Positions 34,686-46,400 of a stretch of 64,000 nt of DNA are shown here, one piece after another; position 1 is the stretch's first letter; each line of letters starts with the position of its first letter. The DNA is from Hygrocybe punicea. Its lineage: Eukaryota; Basidiomycota; Agaricomycetes; Agaricales; Hygrophoraceae. The stretch lies in contig OY744463.1 of the NCBI GenBank assembly GCA_963556145.1, forward strand, positions 4,526,001 through 4,590,000, written 5' to 3'. The notes beneath the pieces are model-generated. The model was not told the origin of the DNA and made no database searches. It was given only the letters and a program-made list of their open reading frames with translations. The position numbers and the translations under genes are program-made.

Positions 34686-34926
34686 GCAGGAAAAAGGCAT
34701 CAGAGGAGGGCGAACAAGATGAAGAATGATGTATTGGTAGGGCTAAGTTATAATTACTTACATATGGACTGAAAATTGAGGCCACTGTGACCATCCCGAC
34801 ATGAAATGGCCTCAGTGGCAGGCTAGCGTGCCATCCAGACATGAAAATCTGAAAAGTTGTCCAGACATCAAACCTCAAAAACGGTCAAAAAAAAATCTAA
34901 CATTTAGTGGGATTGTCGGGGGTCCT

Positions 34927-34934
34927 GTTATACG
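34927..34934. repeat. 8-bp target-site duplication, right (TIR transposon)
   Basis: GTTATACG, the second copy of the duplication at 32994-33001. Confidence 0.88.
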
Positions 34935-35039
34935 ACACTATACGCCCAGTGAGTGTTTACAGCGGTTTGGAAATCCTTGTCGCGTGAGAAAAAAATAATG
35001 GCTGAAAGCACAGAGTCGGGCAATTGCCGTATATAGGAC

Positions 35040-35370
35040 ATCATGTGATTTTGAATTATTTTGTTTGAAATACTACTGATATGTAAGTTGTAAATTCAAT
35101 GGGAGATATCCAAGACATTTGACATGTAGTAAAATTAGAATGGAATCCATTGAATGTTTCTGTCAGCTCAATTATGTTTTACTTAAGTTCGTTCCGGTGG
35201 TGTCATGTTCTGTACCTGCAAATTGCAGCAGAAAAATACACTTCCTTGGCAGAAACATTCAATGGATGCCATTCTAATTTTACTACATGTCAAATGTCTT
35301 GGATATCTCCCATTGAATTTACAACTTACATATCAGTAGTATTTCAAAACAATTCAAAGTCACATGATAT
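35040..35370. mobile_element. Foldback/MITE-like element, arms about 120 bp
   Basis: 35040-35163 and 35250-35370 are near-perfect inverted repeats, starting ATCATGTGATTTTGAATT on the left and matched by its inverse at the right, with an unpaired centre of about 86 bp. A few differences exist (for example an extra TTTG in the left arm). No convincing target-site duplication is visible and there is no coding capacity. It lies 140 bp upstream of the PRPP synthetase ATG, so it is probably in or near that promoter. A transcript would form a long hairpin. Confidence 0.85.
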
Positions 35371-35509
35371 CGCAACTGCTTTAAGCCACACGAATTATTT
35401 CGCTGCAATCATTGAATGAAGGTTCGATGAACGTTTGTCAGTCCAGTCCGGCATCCAGCCTTTTTCCCCCCTTTGCATTATAGATCCTTCCCCTCAAAGG
35501 TACACATCT

Positions 35510-36835
35510 ATGTTGACCGGTAGTGGAATCAAGATTTTTTCTGGTATGCCAACCCTTTGACGACAGTTCCTCCTCATTATTATTATTGGCTACTTTTAGG
35601 TACGAGCCATCCTGAGCTCGCTGAGATCATCGCCAGACGGTAGTTCTTGCACAACGGGAACGGGAACGGACCACCAAATACTCACTATATCCTCTAGTAT
35701 CGGACTGCCGCTATCCAAGGCAGAAGTCAGCTGCAGCAGATTTGGCGAGACCAACGTGCGGATTACAGAGTCGGTGCGCGAGGATGATGTGTACATCGTC
35801 AACACCAGCTGCGGGGCGGTAAACACGGCTCTGATGGAGATGTGCATCATGGTCCACGCGTGCAGGATTGCGAGCGCCAAGAGAATCACGGCGGTCCTGC
35901 CGCATTTTCCGTATGCCAGGCAGGACAAGAAGGACAAGAGCAGGGCGCCCATCTCTGCCAAGCTGGTTGCGAACATGATTCAAAAGGCGGGATGCGATCA
36001 TGTTATTGTGAGTTGTTCAGAGACTGTGCTGGACGGACGGACGGACTGAGACACTCTGGTGGTTAGACGATGGATCTGCATGCGTCACAAATACAAGGCT
36101 TCTTTGACGTCCCCGTTGACAAGTGAGTATTGCATATACTCAAGTGTCGACGTGGGTCCTCATTCTTATCGCATAGCGTGAGTGGTGCGGTTTTTTGTGT
36201 TTTTTGTTTTGTTTTTGTTTTTGTTTTTTTTCGAGCCCCTCACACGCTACCACTAAAGCTTTACGCGGAACCGTCGGCTATACTGTACATCCGAAGCAAT
36301 TTCAGTCTGGAGAACATCATCATCGTCTCCCCAGACGCCGGCGGTGCTAAACGGTAAGGAAACCATTGAGGAAGTACTGACAGATGTTGGATGACTACTC
36401 GCTCGCAGCGCGACATCGATTGCGGATCGCCTAGGGGTGGATTTCGCGCTGTTCCACAAGGAACGGAAGAAAGCGAACGAAGTGTCGCGGATGACGCTGG
36501 TTGGGCAAGTCAAGGGCAAGACTGCGATTCTGGTGGACGATATGGCGGACACATGCGGGACGCTTTGTTTGGCTGCGAAGCACTTGACGGAGGCGGGGAT
36601 TGAGAAGGTGTATGCGATTGTGACACACGGGATACTGAGTGGGAACGCACTGCAGCTTGTGAACGAGAGCGCGCTGGAGAAGCTGATCGTTACGAACACG
36701 CTTCCGCAGAGGGAGAACCAGGCTCAGTGCAAGAAGATCGAGGTGATCGATATTGGGGTGGTTCTAGGTGAGGTGATCAGACGCAGTCACTATGGAGAAA
36801 GCGTGTCTATGCTTTTCCACGAGGTTCCATACTAG
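35510..36835 (+). CDS. Ribose-phosphate pyrophosphokinase (PRPP synthetase)
   Basis: Makes PRPP from ribose 5-phosphate and ATP for purine, pyrimidine, histidine and tryptophan synthesis in the cytosol. The short first exon codes [12 protein letters not shown], then [13 protein letters not shown] and GLPLSKAE follow after two introns. Core motifs are complete: [49 protein letters not shown] and the PRPP-binding loop [13 protein letters not shown]. The C-terminus is [11 protein letters not shown]. Introns are inferred at about 35544-35599, 35640-35702, 36007-36065, 36123-36258 and 36353-36408. The length fits the usual 320 residues. Fungi often have several paralogues (PRS1-5), which I cannot distinguish. 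Confidence 0.93.
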
Positions 36836-37160
36836 TTACATAATAGGAGATATTGAGCCGGTTCGCTGCACTCCCGGGCTTATTCGGCTCGGCTGCTCGG
36901 CTAAGGGTGAGATGAGAATCATTGGCCAGTCCATTTCGTGGTCGCGGAATCGGGAAGGACGGGACATCCTGAGCCTGAGTTTGCTCCTTCGGCTCGCCAA
37001 ATTCCTGTATTCTGCATTGCTCTTCTTCCCTGCCCCCCCGTCTCTCGTCGCCGTCCTCGACGACTCTCCCCCCACCCCTCTTAACTTTATTCTCTTATGT
37101 TCTCTTGACTCCACCCTGTCCTCGTAGTCCTCACCGTGCTTGGGCGATGCCAGTCGTATC

Positions 37161-40100
37161 ATGTACGCAACCTCAACCCATGTCCACCAAGGCCATAATC
37201 CCCACTACATCGCCCACATATCACTACCGAACGGCCATGCACAGCCCTCACTTCACTTTCACAACGGTTTCTCTACCAATCATCATCCTCAACCACATCC
37301 CCTCCCACCACCACCACCACCACCACCACCACCACCACCCCCACCCCCACCGCAACCCCCACAACCCCAGCGTGCCCCGCCACAGGTGGCGGCGAAGGAA
37401 CCCATCACCGTCGCCGCGGTTCCATCCGTGTCCATACAAGCCAACAAACTCGTCGTCGGAAATTCTCAGAGCAGTATGTTACCCCTCTCCACATCTATCT
37501 TTTCTTCTCAACCTCTGTTTCTCAGGCTCCACACGTTCCTACACACCTCTCAAAGTATTGGGCGACGGTTCATTTGGGACGGTCTGGTTGTGTGATTGGC
37601 ATGGGACGTTACCCCCCAATACGCCATTGTCACCCATGCAATGTGGCGCCGGTGCGAGACCGGAATGGACAGGGAAAAGGCTTGTAGCGGTCAAGCGGAT
37701 GAAGAAAAAATGGGAAGGCGGTTGGGATGAATGCAAAAAACTCAAGGAGCTCGAGGTCAGTCTTATTTCCTTCCTCTTTCCATCATCTCACCTCCCGTTG
37801 TCTCAGTCTCTGCGCGCAATACCCTTTCACCCCAACATCATCCCCTTGTACGATTTCTTCCTGTTACCTGCTTCCAAAGAGCTCTATTTCGTCTTTGAAT
37901 CAATGGAGGGCAATCTATATCATCTCATCAAAGCTCGCAAAGGCCGTCCCCTCGCGGGTGGTCTGGTGTCCCTAATATTTCGCCAAATCGTTTCTGGACT
38001 AGACCACATCCATTCCTCTGGCTACTTTCATCGCGATATGAAGCCAGAGAACGTCCTCGTCACAACCACCGGCCTCTTTGACTACCAATCAGTCTCCCCT
38101 GTTGCTCCCCCGAATGCCCCAACCGAGAGGGATGTCGTGGCTATCATCAAGCTTGCAGATTTCGGTCTTGCTAGAGAGACAAAGAGCGAGCCCCCTTACA
38201 CAGAGTACGTCTCAACCCGGTGGTATCGCGCCCCAGAGGTGCTGTTGCTCAGTAGAGACTATTCAAATCCCGTCGACATGTGGGCGTTGGGTACAATCAT
38301 GGCCGAACTGGTCAATCTCAGACCTATGTTTCCTGGGTCCGGGCAAATCGACCAGGTATTGCGCATTTGTGAACTTCTGGGCGATCCATGTGACGAGTAC
38401 GGTCTGGATATGCGAGGAAAGCCCGTCGGTGGTGGGAAATGGAGCAAGGGCATCAAAATGGCAAAGTCCTTTGGCTTTGTTTTTCCAAAGGTATTCAACT
38501 CCTTAAAAAGTATACATTTTATCGTTGTGGTAATACACTCTACAGATCAAGCCCAGAGACGTACAGTCACTCTTCGAACGCTCAGTCCCCCAATCGTTGG
38601 TAGACTGTATCAATGATCTCTTGAAGTACGATCCCCACACGCGCTTGACCAGTCGTCAATGTCTCGAGCACCCGTATCTTTATGAGACAACACCACGAAA
38701 CAATGTCCCCCTTCCTAACGGCTTGTATCTTGCTCCTCTGCCTTGCATTGCGAAGCCTCCGCAGAAACACATCCCTTTGCCCATACGACCTCTACCACAA
38801 CCCCCACTTCCTCTGCAGTCAAACCATCTCTATGTACATGCTCCCACACGTCAACTGCATTCTTCCCATATCCCCGATGCTTCCTCGTCTCACCGCATTC
38901 CTTTCTATCCTCACACGCCTTCATCTGTATCATCCACACCATCTCCATTACCAAGGCCTTCAGAATACCTCGACGATTCTCGCATGCCCCATCGTACCCC
39001 AGAAATTGCTGCCTCGGATCATGATCGACACCCACCCATTGCAGGCTGGGATACCTCAATCGATCGGGACTATGACCAGCCGATGACGGTCTTGCCTCCG
39101 GCAGAAATCATGGAAGACTACCGTATCCCTCCATATGGGCAACCAATGGACATCCATGGTCCTCCCGTGATCCTGTCTCCACAACACTTCGTGCCTGAAC
39201 TGATCCATGATTCTGCCCATATTGTAAATGGACACGACGTCGCTCCGCCACAAGGAACCAAACTCAGCAAGCTTGGAGCCCTCACATTTGGCAAGAAGCC
39301 CGGTAAGTGGGGCCTCGGCATGTTCGGTCATGGAGACAAGTCGCAGCATACTTCTCTTCCACCAGTGGACGAGATACCTGGTGCCACCTCGTCGACTTCT
39401 ACTCCTTCCCTCAAACGGACACAGTCTTCGAGCACGGACAGCCGTTCACTGACGGAACTCAGCGCCCTCGAACCTGTGCGGCCAGCGGATGCCAAGAAGC
39501 TGAAGAAGGAGGCTGAACGAGTGCACCGCGAGGCAGAGAAACAGCGGCGCGCTCTCGCGGAGAAGTCGCAGCGGGACCAAGCACGTGCCGTCATGCAGAA
39601 GCGGAATCAGATGCTGCAAACGACCACGCCGAGCAACGAGCTGGAATGGCAGCATTCCGCCAATCTCCCCTCTACCAATGCCCATCTTCGGCCCACTATC
39701 GTCGAACCCGTGCCCAAGGTTAAAGTGGCGACAAGACCGATCAGGCAGCATCAGGCAGCGCCTACGAATGGAACCAGTCCAGCGATTACGACGAATCTTG
39801 CACCGGTGAGACTCAAGACCCAGGTCTCGGGCTCACATCACGAATGGCGGCGGGACAGCGAGCGGGTGCCGAAAGCGCGAAGAAGAGAGTTTGACGATGA
39901 CCATTCAATGTCGTCATCAGACATGCATAGCCTTGGCCGAATGTCCGCTTCGACGGTCGATAGCGATCCTGGACCGAGAAGTCGAAACCGAGTAGGTTTG
40001 TTCCCCATGAGCCGCATGACTTCTACCTCATCGTTGCGCACGTCCTTTGACGATTACCCCATTTCGACACGTTCCTCCAATTCGTTTTCGCTGGAGCAGC

Positions 40101-40650
40101 AGCTCGCGAACGACTTCCATAATCACGCGTCAATGGACCCTGCTTCGCCACTCTCGGGTAGCGTCTCTCCCCCACCGATGCAGACGCTATCAATATCACC
40201 TCCACTTTCACCCCCGCCGCCATGGATCAAACACCCTAACGATAACACCAACCCGTTGTTGCGGTCACAACCACATCCAAATCTGATCTCGAAGCCACCT
40301 GGAATAATGCAGCCCCCTTCACATGTGAACCTGTCTGGACCTCCCAGTCCTTATGAATTTGGTAGCCAGCTAGTGGGATCTTCAAGCACGTTATGTCATC
40401 CTCCAAGTCCGGGGTACGCGCCCAAGTCCGCTATAAATCCCATTTTCAAAGTTGTGAGTACATAAAACACGCAATGTCTAATTGTGGGTGTTTATGCCTT
40501 TTGATGCAGCCTCCATTACCTTTAACCAATGGAGATAACTTGTCATTGTCCCCTGGTCTTCCGCCATTTTCCCATATGGAAGCGGTTGCTGAAAGGGAAC
40601 TCTCGCCGTTGTCTCCTATTCATTTCACTTCAGATGATGGACTGCCCTGA
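37161..40650 (+). CDS. Ime2/MAK/ICK-type (RCK) protein kinase, Crk1-like
   Basis: A CMGC kinase of the family that includes yeast Ime2 and Ustilago Crk1, linked to meiosis and morphogenesis. The N-terminus is His/Pro-rich with a polyproline run encoded by CCA repeats (37303-37345). The kinase domain starts YTPLKVLGDGSFGTVWL, with lysine in VAVKRMKKKW, the HRD-type loop HRDMKPENVLV, DFGLA, and a T-E-Y activation motif (TEYVSTRWYRAPEVLL). It closes at LLKYDPHTRLTSRQCLEHPY. About 600 disordered residues follow, with a charged helix near 39500-39600 (KKLKKEAERVHREAEKQRRA). Introns: after NSQS(S), after LKELE, after FVFPK and after NPIFKV (40456-40509), phases consistent. ATG 37161 is the first in frame; the frame is open slightly upstream without ATG. 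Confidence 0.88.
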
Positions 40651-41071
40651 CCAAAGACACGCTCTTTCAGTATACTTACTCTTTTCTCTCTTTCTTTATC
40701 TCTCTCTCTCTCTCTCTCTCGCCTCTCTCTTCATTCTCGTCTGTACTCATCCAATCATTTCCATTTTATTCTCACATATCATATCACATCACTCTCCCCG
40801 TTAACTGTCATCGGACCCAGGAGGTTTTATTCGAAGGTATTCGTTGTAATTCCTGTGTGCCTCCTCGTCGCCTTTCACATATCGTACTCATGGTTTGCTA
40901 GTTGCATATTTAAAGCCGGAAGCTATGCATATTAGACAAAATGTATTTTTACCCCCTACTGACTTGTACAAAGGTGGGGTTCAGAACAATACAAATATTG
41001 CGCTCCTCTGTACTGCTCCTCCAGACCAACACTGAATATGGATACGGTACGTTGCGAGGAGCACTGGTTCG
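40651..41071. other. Convergent intergenic region with (CT)n tract
   Basis: Holds the 3' ends of the kinase (+) and NDUFS6 (-). A TCTCTCTC tract lies at about 40699-40730. No gene seen. Confidence 0.5.
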
Positions 41072-41722
41072 TTAATGGTGGTGCGGTGCTTGTTCGAATC
41101 GTAGTCCACTGAACAAGGTGAGACTAGTACCATGGCTGGAGTGTGGTAGAACACGTACCAATATCTATATATATTAAGAAAGACGATTAGCAGGGCGATT
41201 CGTCGACCGTTCTAGGGGAATACATACCCGCATGTTCGAGCCCCAGGTTGATCCTGTCAAGGTGACGGACGGTTATTTACCTAGACCTGAGATCGACAAC
41301 ATGTGTTTGCATACCAGATTGATAAAGATTTTTGGATGCCCCAGTGGTCCCCCTCCTAAACAAATATTTCTCGACTCGTCAGCAATGCTGCCATCGAGAA
41401 GTACAAACGCACCACCGTCACACACTGCCCGACGTCCATGTACAACCGTCACGGGTTGGTTGGCAATGAGCTCCATTGCGCTCAGCGGGTTCGGCTGCAG
41501 CTCCATGGCGGCTTGTTCGAAGGAGGCGCCTGATGCTGCTACAGGGCGTGTTTGCTGGTTGGTGGACCATGTCGAAGGGTAGTTGGGTGATTGTTGGGCA
41601 GCGAGAACTGATGGTGCGGTGACTACAGAAGACTCGGGGGTGGAAGAGGAGGCTGAACGAGTGAGAGACTGGAGGGTGCGGTTGAGTCGGGGCAACAGGC
41701 GACGAATGGGCATGGTGGCCAT
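41072..41722 (-). CDS. NDUFS6: NADH dehydrogenase iron-sulfur protein 6 (complex I, zinc-binding)
   Basis: Accessory subunit of mitochondrial complex I that binds zinc and is needed for late assembly. ATG 41722 opens an Arg-rich presequence (MATMPIRRLLPRLNRTLQSL). The conserved part reads MELIANQPVTVVHGRRAVCD, GGGGPLGHPKIFINL, DQPGARTCGYCGLRFEQAP, with the CHCC zinc ligands complete. To obtain this, four introns are removed, including 41254-41314, 41165-41227 and 41109-41158, leaving a 6-nt exon (41159-41164, ATATTG) that codes the Tyr and part of the second Cys of CGYCG. The final exon is 41072-41108. A 57-nt intron before GGGPLG is in frame without stops, so retention would add 19 residues. 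It is divergent from the F-box gene, 154 bp apart. Confidence 0.9.
41159..41164 (-). other. 6-nt microexon of NDUFS6
   Basis: ATATTG on the minus strand lies between an AG acceptor (TATATATAG) and a GTACGT donor. Joining TGCGG + ATATTG + TGGACTACG gives Cys-Gly-Tyr-Cys-Gly-Leu-Arg, the invariant zinc-binding motif. Skipping it loses the second cysteine but keeps the frame. Confidence 0.85.
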
Positions 41723-41876
41723 GGACGGCGGAAACAGCCTTGGCGCTGAGCCTATTTCCACAAAAGGCACTTGGGTCCGATTTTCCAATGTACGAAACCG
41801 TGATCAGACAACGAAAAGGTATCGTAACTTTCCTTCTCGTTTGATAGTCGAAATGAGCTTCACAAACACATAGACA

Positions 41877-43274
41877 ATGCCGGTCGCTGAGGATCTTCAG
41901 CCTGAGGTGGCACTCGGAGCAGAGCCCATGGTTATTTGCACATTCAAACACTGGGACTCGGGCACACACCCGATCGCCAGGCTTCCCACTGAACTCCTGA
42001 TAGCGATCTTCGAAGCCACTCGGGAGGACCCTCCTGATGAGGGGGAGGGAACATCATTGGAGGTCATCTCACACGTCTCACGGGCCTGGAGACAGCTCGT
42101 CCTTGGCGTTCCGTATTTTTGGTCGATGCTGGTCATCAAGCTGGAGTATCCGCTCGACCGGGTTGCCGCTTATCTCGAACGGTCTTCACAATGTCCCCTC
42201 TACATCACAATCGAAAGTTGTAATCCCGTTCCAAACGACAAGATGTTGTTAGTTCTTGACATGATCTCCCAACACAGAGACAGGTGGCGACAGTTTGTCC
42301 TCAAGCCTAACGAGGACACAGACACCGGCCTCATATCATCGTATCTGACCCAGGGATCACTCCCTCCGGCACCTCAGCTCCAGTGTCTTCGATTATTCTT
42401 GCCATTTGATCCACCCTCTCCGGCTCCTCCACTTCCTTGGTTATGGTTCAGATTCTGCTCTGGATTGATAACCCTGGAGCTCTATATCCACCGTCTACAA
42501 GCGAGGCCCACTGTCACCGAATTTCGCAACCTGATAGCGGTTTCCCCGTCTTTGAGAAACCTCACCTTGGTTGGGGAGGTATTCGATTTGTCCCCAGATA
42601 GCGACCATCCTGTGATTGAGATACCCGCTCTCAGCTGCCTATCCATTGGCACTGGCTCAGCGGACAACGAGTATTTCGGCCTCCTGCTAGCGCTACTCTC
42701 AACGCCGTCGCTGGAAGCGTTAGAGCTCTGGTCGCTAGACGAGGAAGGCTGGGATGTCTTTCAGGAATCGGTCAATGTACGCTCCAAAAAATACCCCGTC
42801 TTAAAGTCCCTCGCGTTGATCGAAGTTGATTTCGGTAACAAGAACGAGGAAATTGGTGTATGGCTCGTGTCTGCGTTTTCCATGCTCCAGCACTTGATAC
42901 TCCTCGAAGACGAAGACGATCGCCACTACCATTTCAATGACACCGTTGTCCGATTCTTGCAGCTTCTGAATTACCCAACGCCGTGTGATCCAACACTGCC
43001 TCCCCCGCCTGCTATCTGGCCTGACCTCCGCACGCTCACCATTTCCTATACTCGTGATCACGAGCTGCTTCGTGACGTGCTATCTTCTCGTCGGGCCAGA
43101 GGGCACCCTATTGCCAGATTGCATTTGGATCCTGATATCAAATCACACTTCAACACCAGCGCAGGACAATCAATTAAATCACTCGTCAGTGTGGGAGAAT
43201 TCTGCAAGGAACTGGTTTATCCATGGCACACACAACCTCGCCATCTGATATACGACCAGATGGATGATGAGTAG
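41877..43274 (+). CDS. F-box-like protein
   Basis: An intronless 465-aa frame from ATG 41877. An F-box-like segment lies at residues 33-85 (IARLPTELLIAIFEATRE, then VISHVSRAWRQLVLGVPYFW), the pattern of the very large agaric F-box family that links substrates to SCF ubiquitin ligases through Skp1. The rest is leucine-rich with spaced 'LRNLTLVGE', 'LSCLSIGTG', 'LEALELWSLDEEGW', 'LRTLTISYTRDHELL' blocks, like degenerate leucine-rich repeats. Substrate unknown. Confidence 0.85.
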   Translation: MPVAEDLQPEVALGAEPMVICTFKHWDSGTHPIARLPTELLIAIFEATREDPPDEGEGTSLEVISHVSRAWRQLVLGVPYFWSMLVIKLEYPLDRVAAYLERSSQCPLYITIESCNPVPNDKMLLVLDMISQHRDRWRQFVLKPNEDTDTGLISSYLTQGSLPPAPQLQCLRLFLPFDPPSPAPPLPWLWFRFCSGLITLELYIHRLQARPTVTEFRNLIAVSPSLRNLTLVGEVFDLSPDSDHPVIEIPALSCLSIGTGSADNEYFGLLLALLSTPSLEALELWSLDEEGWDVFQESVNVRSKKYPVLKSLALIEVDFGNKNEEIGVWLVSAFSMLQHLILLEDEDDRHYHFNDTVVRFLQLLNYPTPCDPTLPPPPAIWPDLRTLTISYTRDHELLRDVLSSRRARGHPIARLHLDPDIKSHFNTSAGQSIKSLVSVGEFCKELVYPWHTQPRHLIYDQMDDE

Positions 43275-43457
43275 TATTGCAGGGGTGCCTCCGGCATAAC
43301 CAGGCTTTCAGTGTGAAGGCCAAGAAAAAGCATTCCTCGTTGTGACAAGCTTCGATGTGATGTACAACATCTAGTTTTTCAGAACAATCCTTTTACTCAG
43401 GGATGGATACTAGTTGTACATGTATAAATGAAATTTGTATTTGCTTTTAGACCCTCC

Positions 43458-46400
43458 TTAATCCATCTCCTCGATCTCGATCTCATCCTCATCGTAGTCC
43501 ACGTCCATCTTCTCCGTTGACCCAGTCTTGTTCCCATGATTCGGAACAATGTGCAGGCGATTATGCAACCCGTCAAACCGCACCTGCACAGCTTCACCGT
43601 CGCGCACCCTATCGGAGAGGAGCATTATCGATAGCGGATTGAGGAGCTCACGTTGGATCGCGCGGTTAAGCGGCCGCGCGCCATACGTCGTCGAGTACCC
43701 ACTCGACACAAGGTGTCTCTTGGATTCTTCGTCGATGTCCAGCGTGATCTTCCGGTCTGCAAGACGCAGCTCGACTTCTTTCAGCCGAAGGTCGACAACC
43801 TTGAGCACGTCCCTTCGCGACAACGTGCGCTGAAATGGTGAATACAATCAGCACCTCTACCCTTTTTGCAGACATAATGGTCAAAGATGCATACGAAGAT
43901 GACGATCTCGTCGATTCGATTGATGAATTCGGGCGGGAAGTGCGCCTGGATGGCAACCATAACCAGCTCCCTCGTTGCCGGCCGAACCGGACCCTCCTCC
44001 ATGTCATTGAGAAACGCTGCACCCAAATTGGACGTCATAATGATAACTGTGTTCCTGAAGTTCACCACACGCCCCTGCCCATCCGTAAGCCGCCCGTCGT
44101 CGAGCACCTGTAGGAATAAGGTCACGAACTCGCGTGACGCCTTCTCAATCTCGTCGATCAGGACAATACAGTATGGCTTCCTGCGCACGTACTCCGTGAG
44201 CTGCCCGCCAGAGTCGTGTCCGATGTACCCCGGCGGGGCGCCGATGAGCCGCGATATGGAATGCTTTTCCGAGTATTCAGAAGCGTCGATACGGAGCATG
44301 GCGTTTGGCGAGTCGAATAGGAGTGTGGCGAGCTGCGGGGATACTCAGTGTTCCATAGAATAGCAAGGAAGGGGAAAGAAATGCTACCGTTTTGCTGAGC
44401 AATGTCTTTCCAGTTCCAGAAGGCCCAGTCATCAAGAAACTTGCGATGGGTCTCTGAGCATTTGAGAGCCCACTCCTCGACAATCTGATCGCATTCGCAA
44501 CTGCGCGCACCGCTTCTGGTTGGCCGACGACGCTCTTGGTCAAGAACTTCTCCAACCGTAAAAGCTTGTCCTTCTCAGAGGACATGAGGCGAGTTACTGG
44601 GATTGACGTCCACCGGCCGACGATTTCCACGATTTTTTCGGGCGTGACGACGTTGGAATTCCCTCCTTCCCCGGTTTCGTCCTCGGCTGCATTTTTTGCT
44701 TCGAGTACCGCAAGTCGGTTGGCCAGATCTGGAAGGGCATAGTACCGTAGGTCAGATGCGGTTGCAAGGTCGTATCTATACTCCTTCAAAGTCAACATCT
44801 GCTAATCGCCGTCATTGACACTAAAAAAAGACTCACCTTCGTTCAGCCTCATCCGCCTTGGCCTTGAGCTCATCAATTTTCTTTCGCACATCGTTGATTT
44901 CACGTTCTCTCTTCTTCTCGCTCTCATATGCAGCCTTGAGGGGTGTCAGTTCGTCGTCGACGTCAGCGATGGCCTTGCGAGCATGTTGAAGCCTTTCTGC
45001 ACTTGCAGGGTCTTTCTCACGTTCGAGTCCGTGGATCTCAACTTCGAGCTCCAGTTTCCGGCGTTGGAGTTTATCGATTACTTCGGGATCCGTTTCGCGA
45101 GTGACGCGGACACTATGGATTCCAAAGTCAATCGACAGTCTCAATGACGACATATGATCTACCTTGCACAAGCTTCGTCAACAAGGTCAATAGCAGCATC
45201 AGGGAGCCTCCTCGACGTCAAGTAACGGTGCGCCAAAGTTGCCGCTGAGATCAATGCGCCATCCAAAATCTTGACACTGTGGAACACCTCGTACTTTTCC
45301 CGGATTCCCCGCAATATGCTGATGGTATCCGAAACGGATGGCTCGTTAACAAGGACTTGCGCAAACCTGCGCTCCAGTGCCGCGTCCGTCTCGATGTACT
45401 TTCTGTACTCGGCAAGCGTGGTTGCGCCAATGCATCGGAGCTTCCCACGCGCGAGGAGGGGTTTGAAGAGGTTGGCGGCGTCCATGCCGCCTCCCTCCGC
45501 CCCGCGGCCAGCCATGATGAGGTGCAGCTCGTCAACGAAGAGGATAACGCCGGGGCCGCCATCTTTAGCGGCCTTTTCGACTTCGTCCAGGACTGATTTA
45601 ATGCGCTCTTCGTATTCGCCTTTATACTTTGCTCCCGCCATGAGGGCACCCATATCGAGGGAGTAGAGACGCGCAATGAGGCTGGATGGTACGTCGCGGT
45701 TGATTATGCGTTGGGCAAGGCCTTCTGCAATCTTTTCTGATCATTGAAGAAGAAGAAAAGAACTCTTAGAAATTTGACACCTACCGCTGTTTTCCCAACA
45801 CCAGGTTCACCAATGAGGACTGGATTGTTTTTCGTCCTGGATATGCGATGTATTCAGAAGTTTGAGATATGATTGAAATGTTTTGGTAGACCTTCTGCAA
45901 AGAATACGAACTACCCTTCGAATCTCATTGTCACGTCCGATAACAGGATCGAGCTTCCCTTCCTCCGCAAGTGCAGTCAGATCTACAGCATATTTTTGCA
46001 AGGCATCAAAACCCTGTTCCGCCGTCTTTGTGTCCACCCTTCGATTCCCCCTTGCCTGCTCGATAGCTGTTTTTAGGGTGGCCTCAGTGAGACCAGCCTC
46101 CTTTATGATGGGGACGATGGAAGGTTCTTTTATGAGAGCGAGAAGGAGGTGGTCTTGGGCGACGTATGAGTCATGCATTGTCTTCTGGAGTGATTGTGCT
46201 TCGCGAAGAACTTTGAGAGCGGCTGAGCTGAAGGAGATGTCGTCTGGAGGTGGAGATTGGGCAGGCAGACGGACAATGAGTTTGTGAAGGTTCCTCTTGA
46301 CTACTACCTGGGAGTGAGGGTGAGGGTGAGGGTGCGATGCGATGCGAGGGGGAAGGACTCGGACTGACTGGATCGCCGCCTGCTTTCAGGATGATGGAGT

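Larger units (their letters stand above)
33002..34926. mobile_element. TIR DNA transposon with 8-bp target duplication, non-autonomous, carrying a nested hAT-like element
   Basis: Terminal inverted repeats: left AGGACCCCCGACAATCCC at 33002, and its inverse at the right end (34926), continuing imperfectly for about 38 bp into a CTAAATGTTAGATTTTT block. The flanks carry GTTATACG duplicated. Inside the left end the phrase TCCGGACATGA recurs (33084, 33128, 33170), and TCC(A/C)GACATGA recurs near the right end (about 34795, 34834, 34860) in the same orientation, so it is a direct sub-terminal repeat. Without the nested insertion the element was about 840 bp. A short open frame (33305-33605) has no recognised domain. 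An 8-bp duplication fits hAT or KDZ-type superfamilies; I cannot choose. Confidence 0.85.

Noticed and set aside
33920..34686. Six long open frames over the CAG-rich tract, with poly-Gln, poly-Ala, poly-Ser, poly-Leu or poly-Cys content
   Set aside because: They exist only because the triplet repeat lacks stops in every frame; the tract lies inside a non-autonomous hAT-like element.
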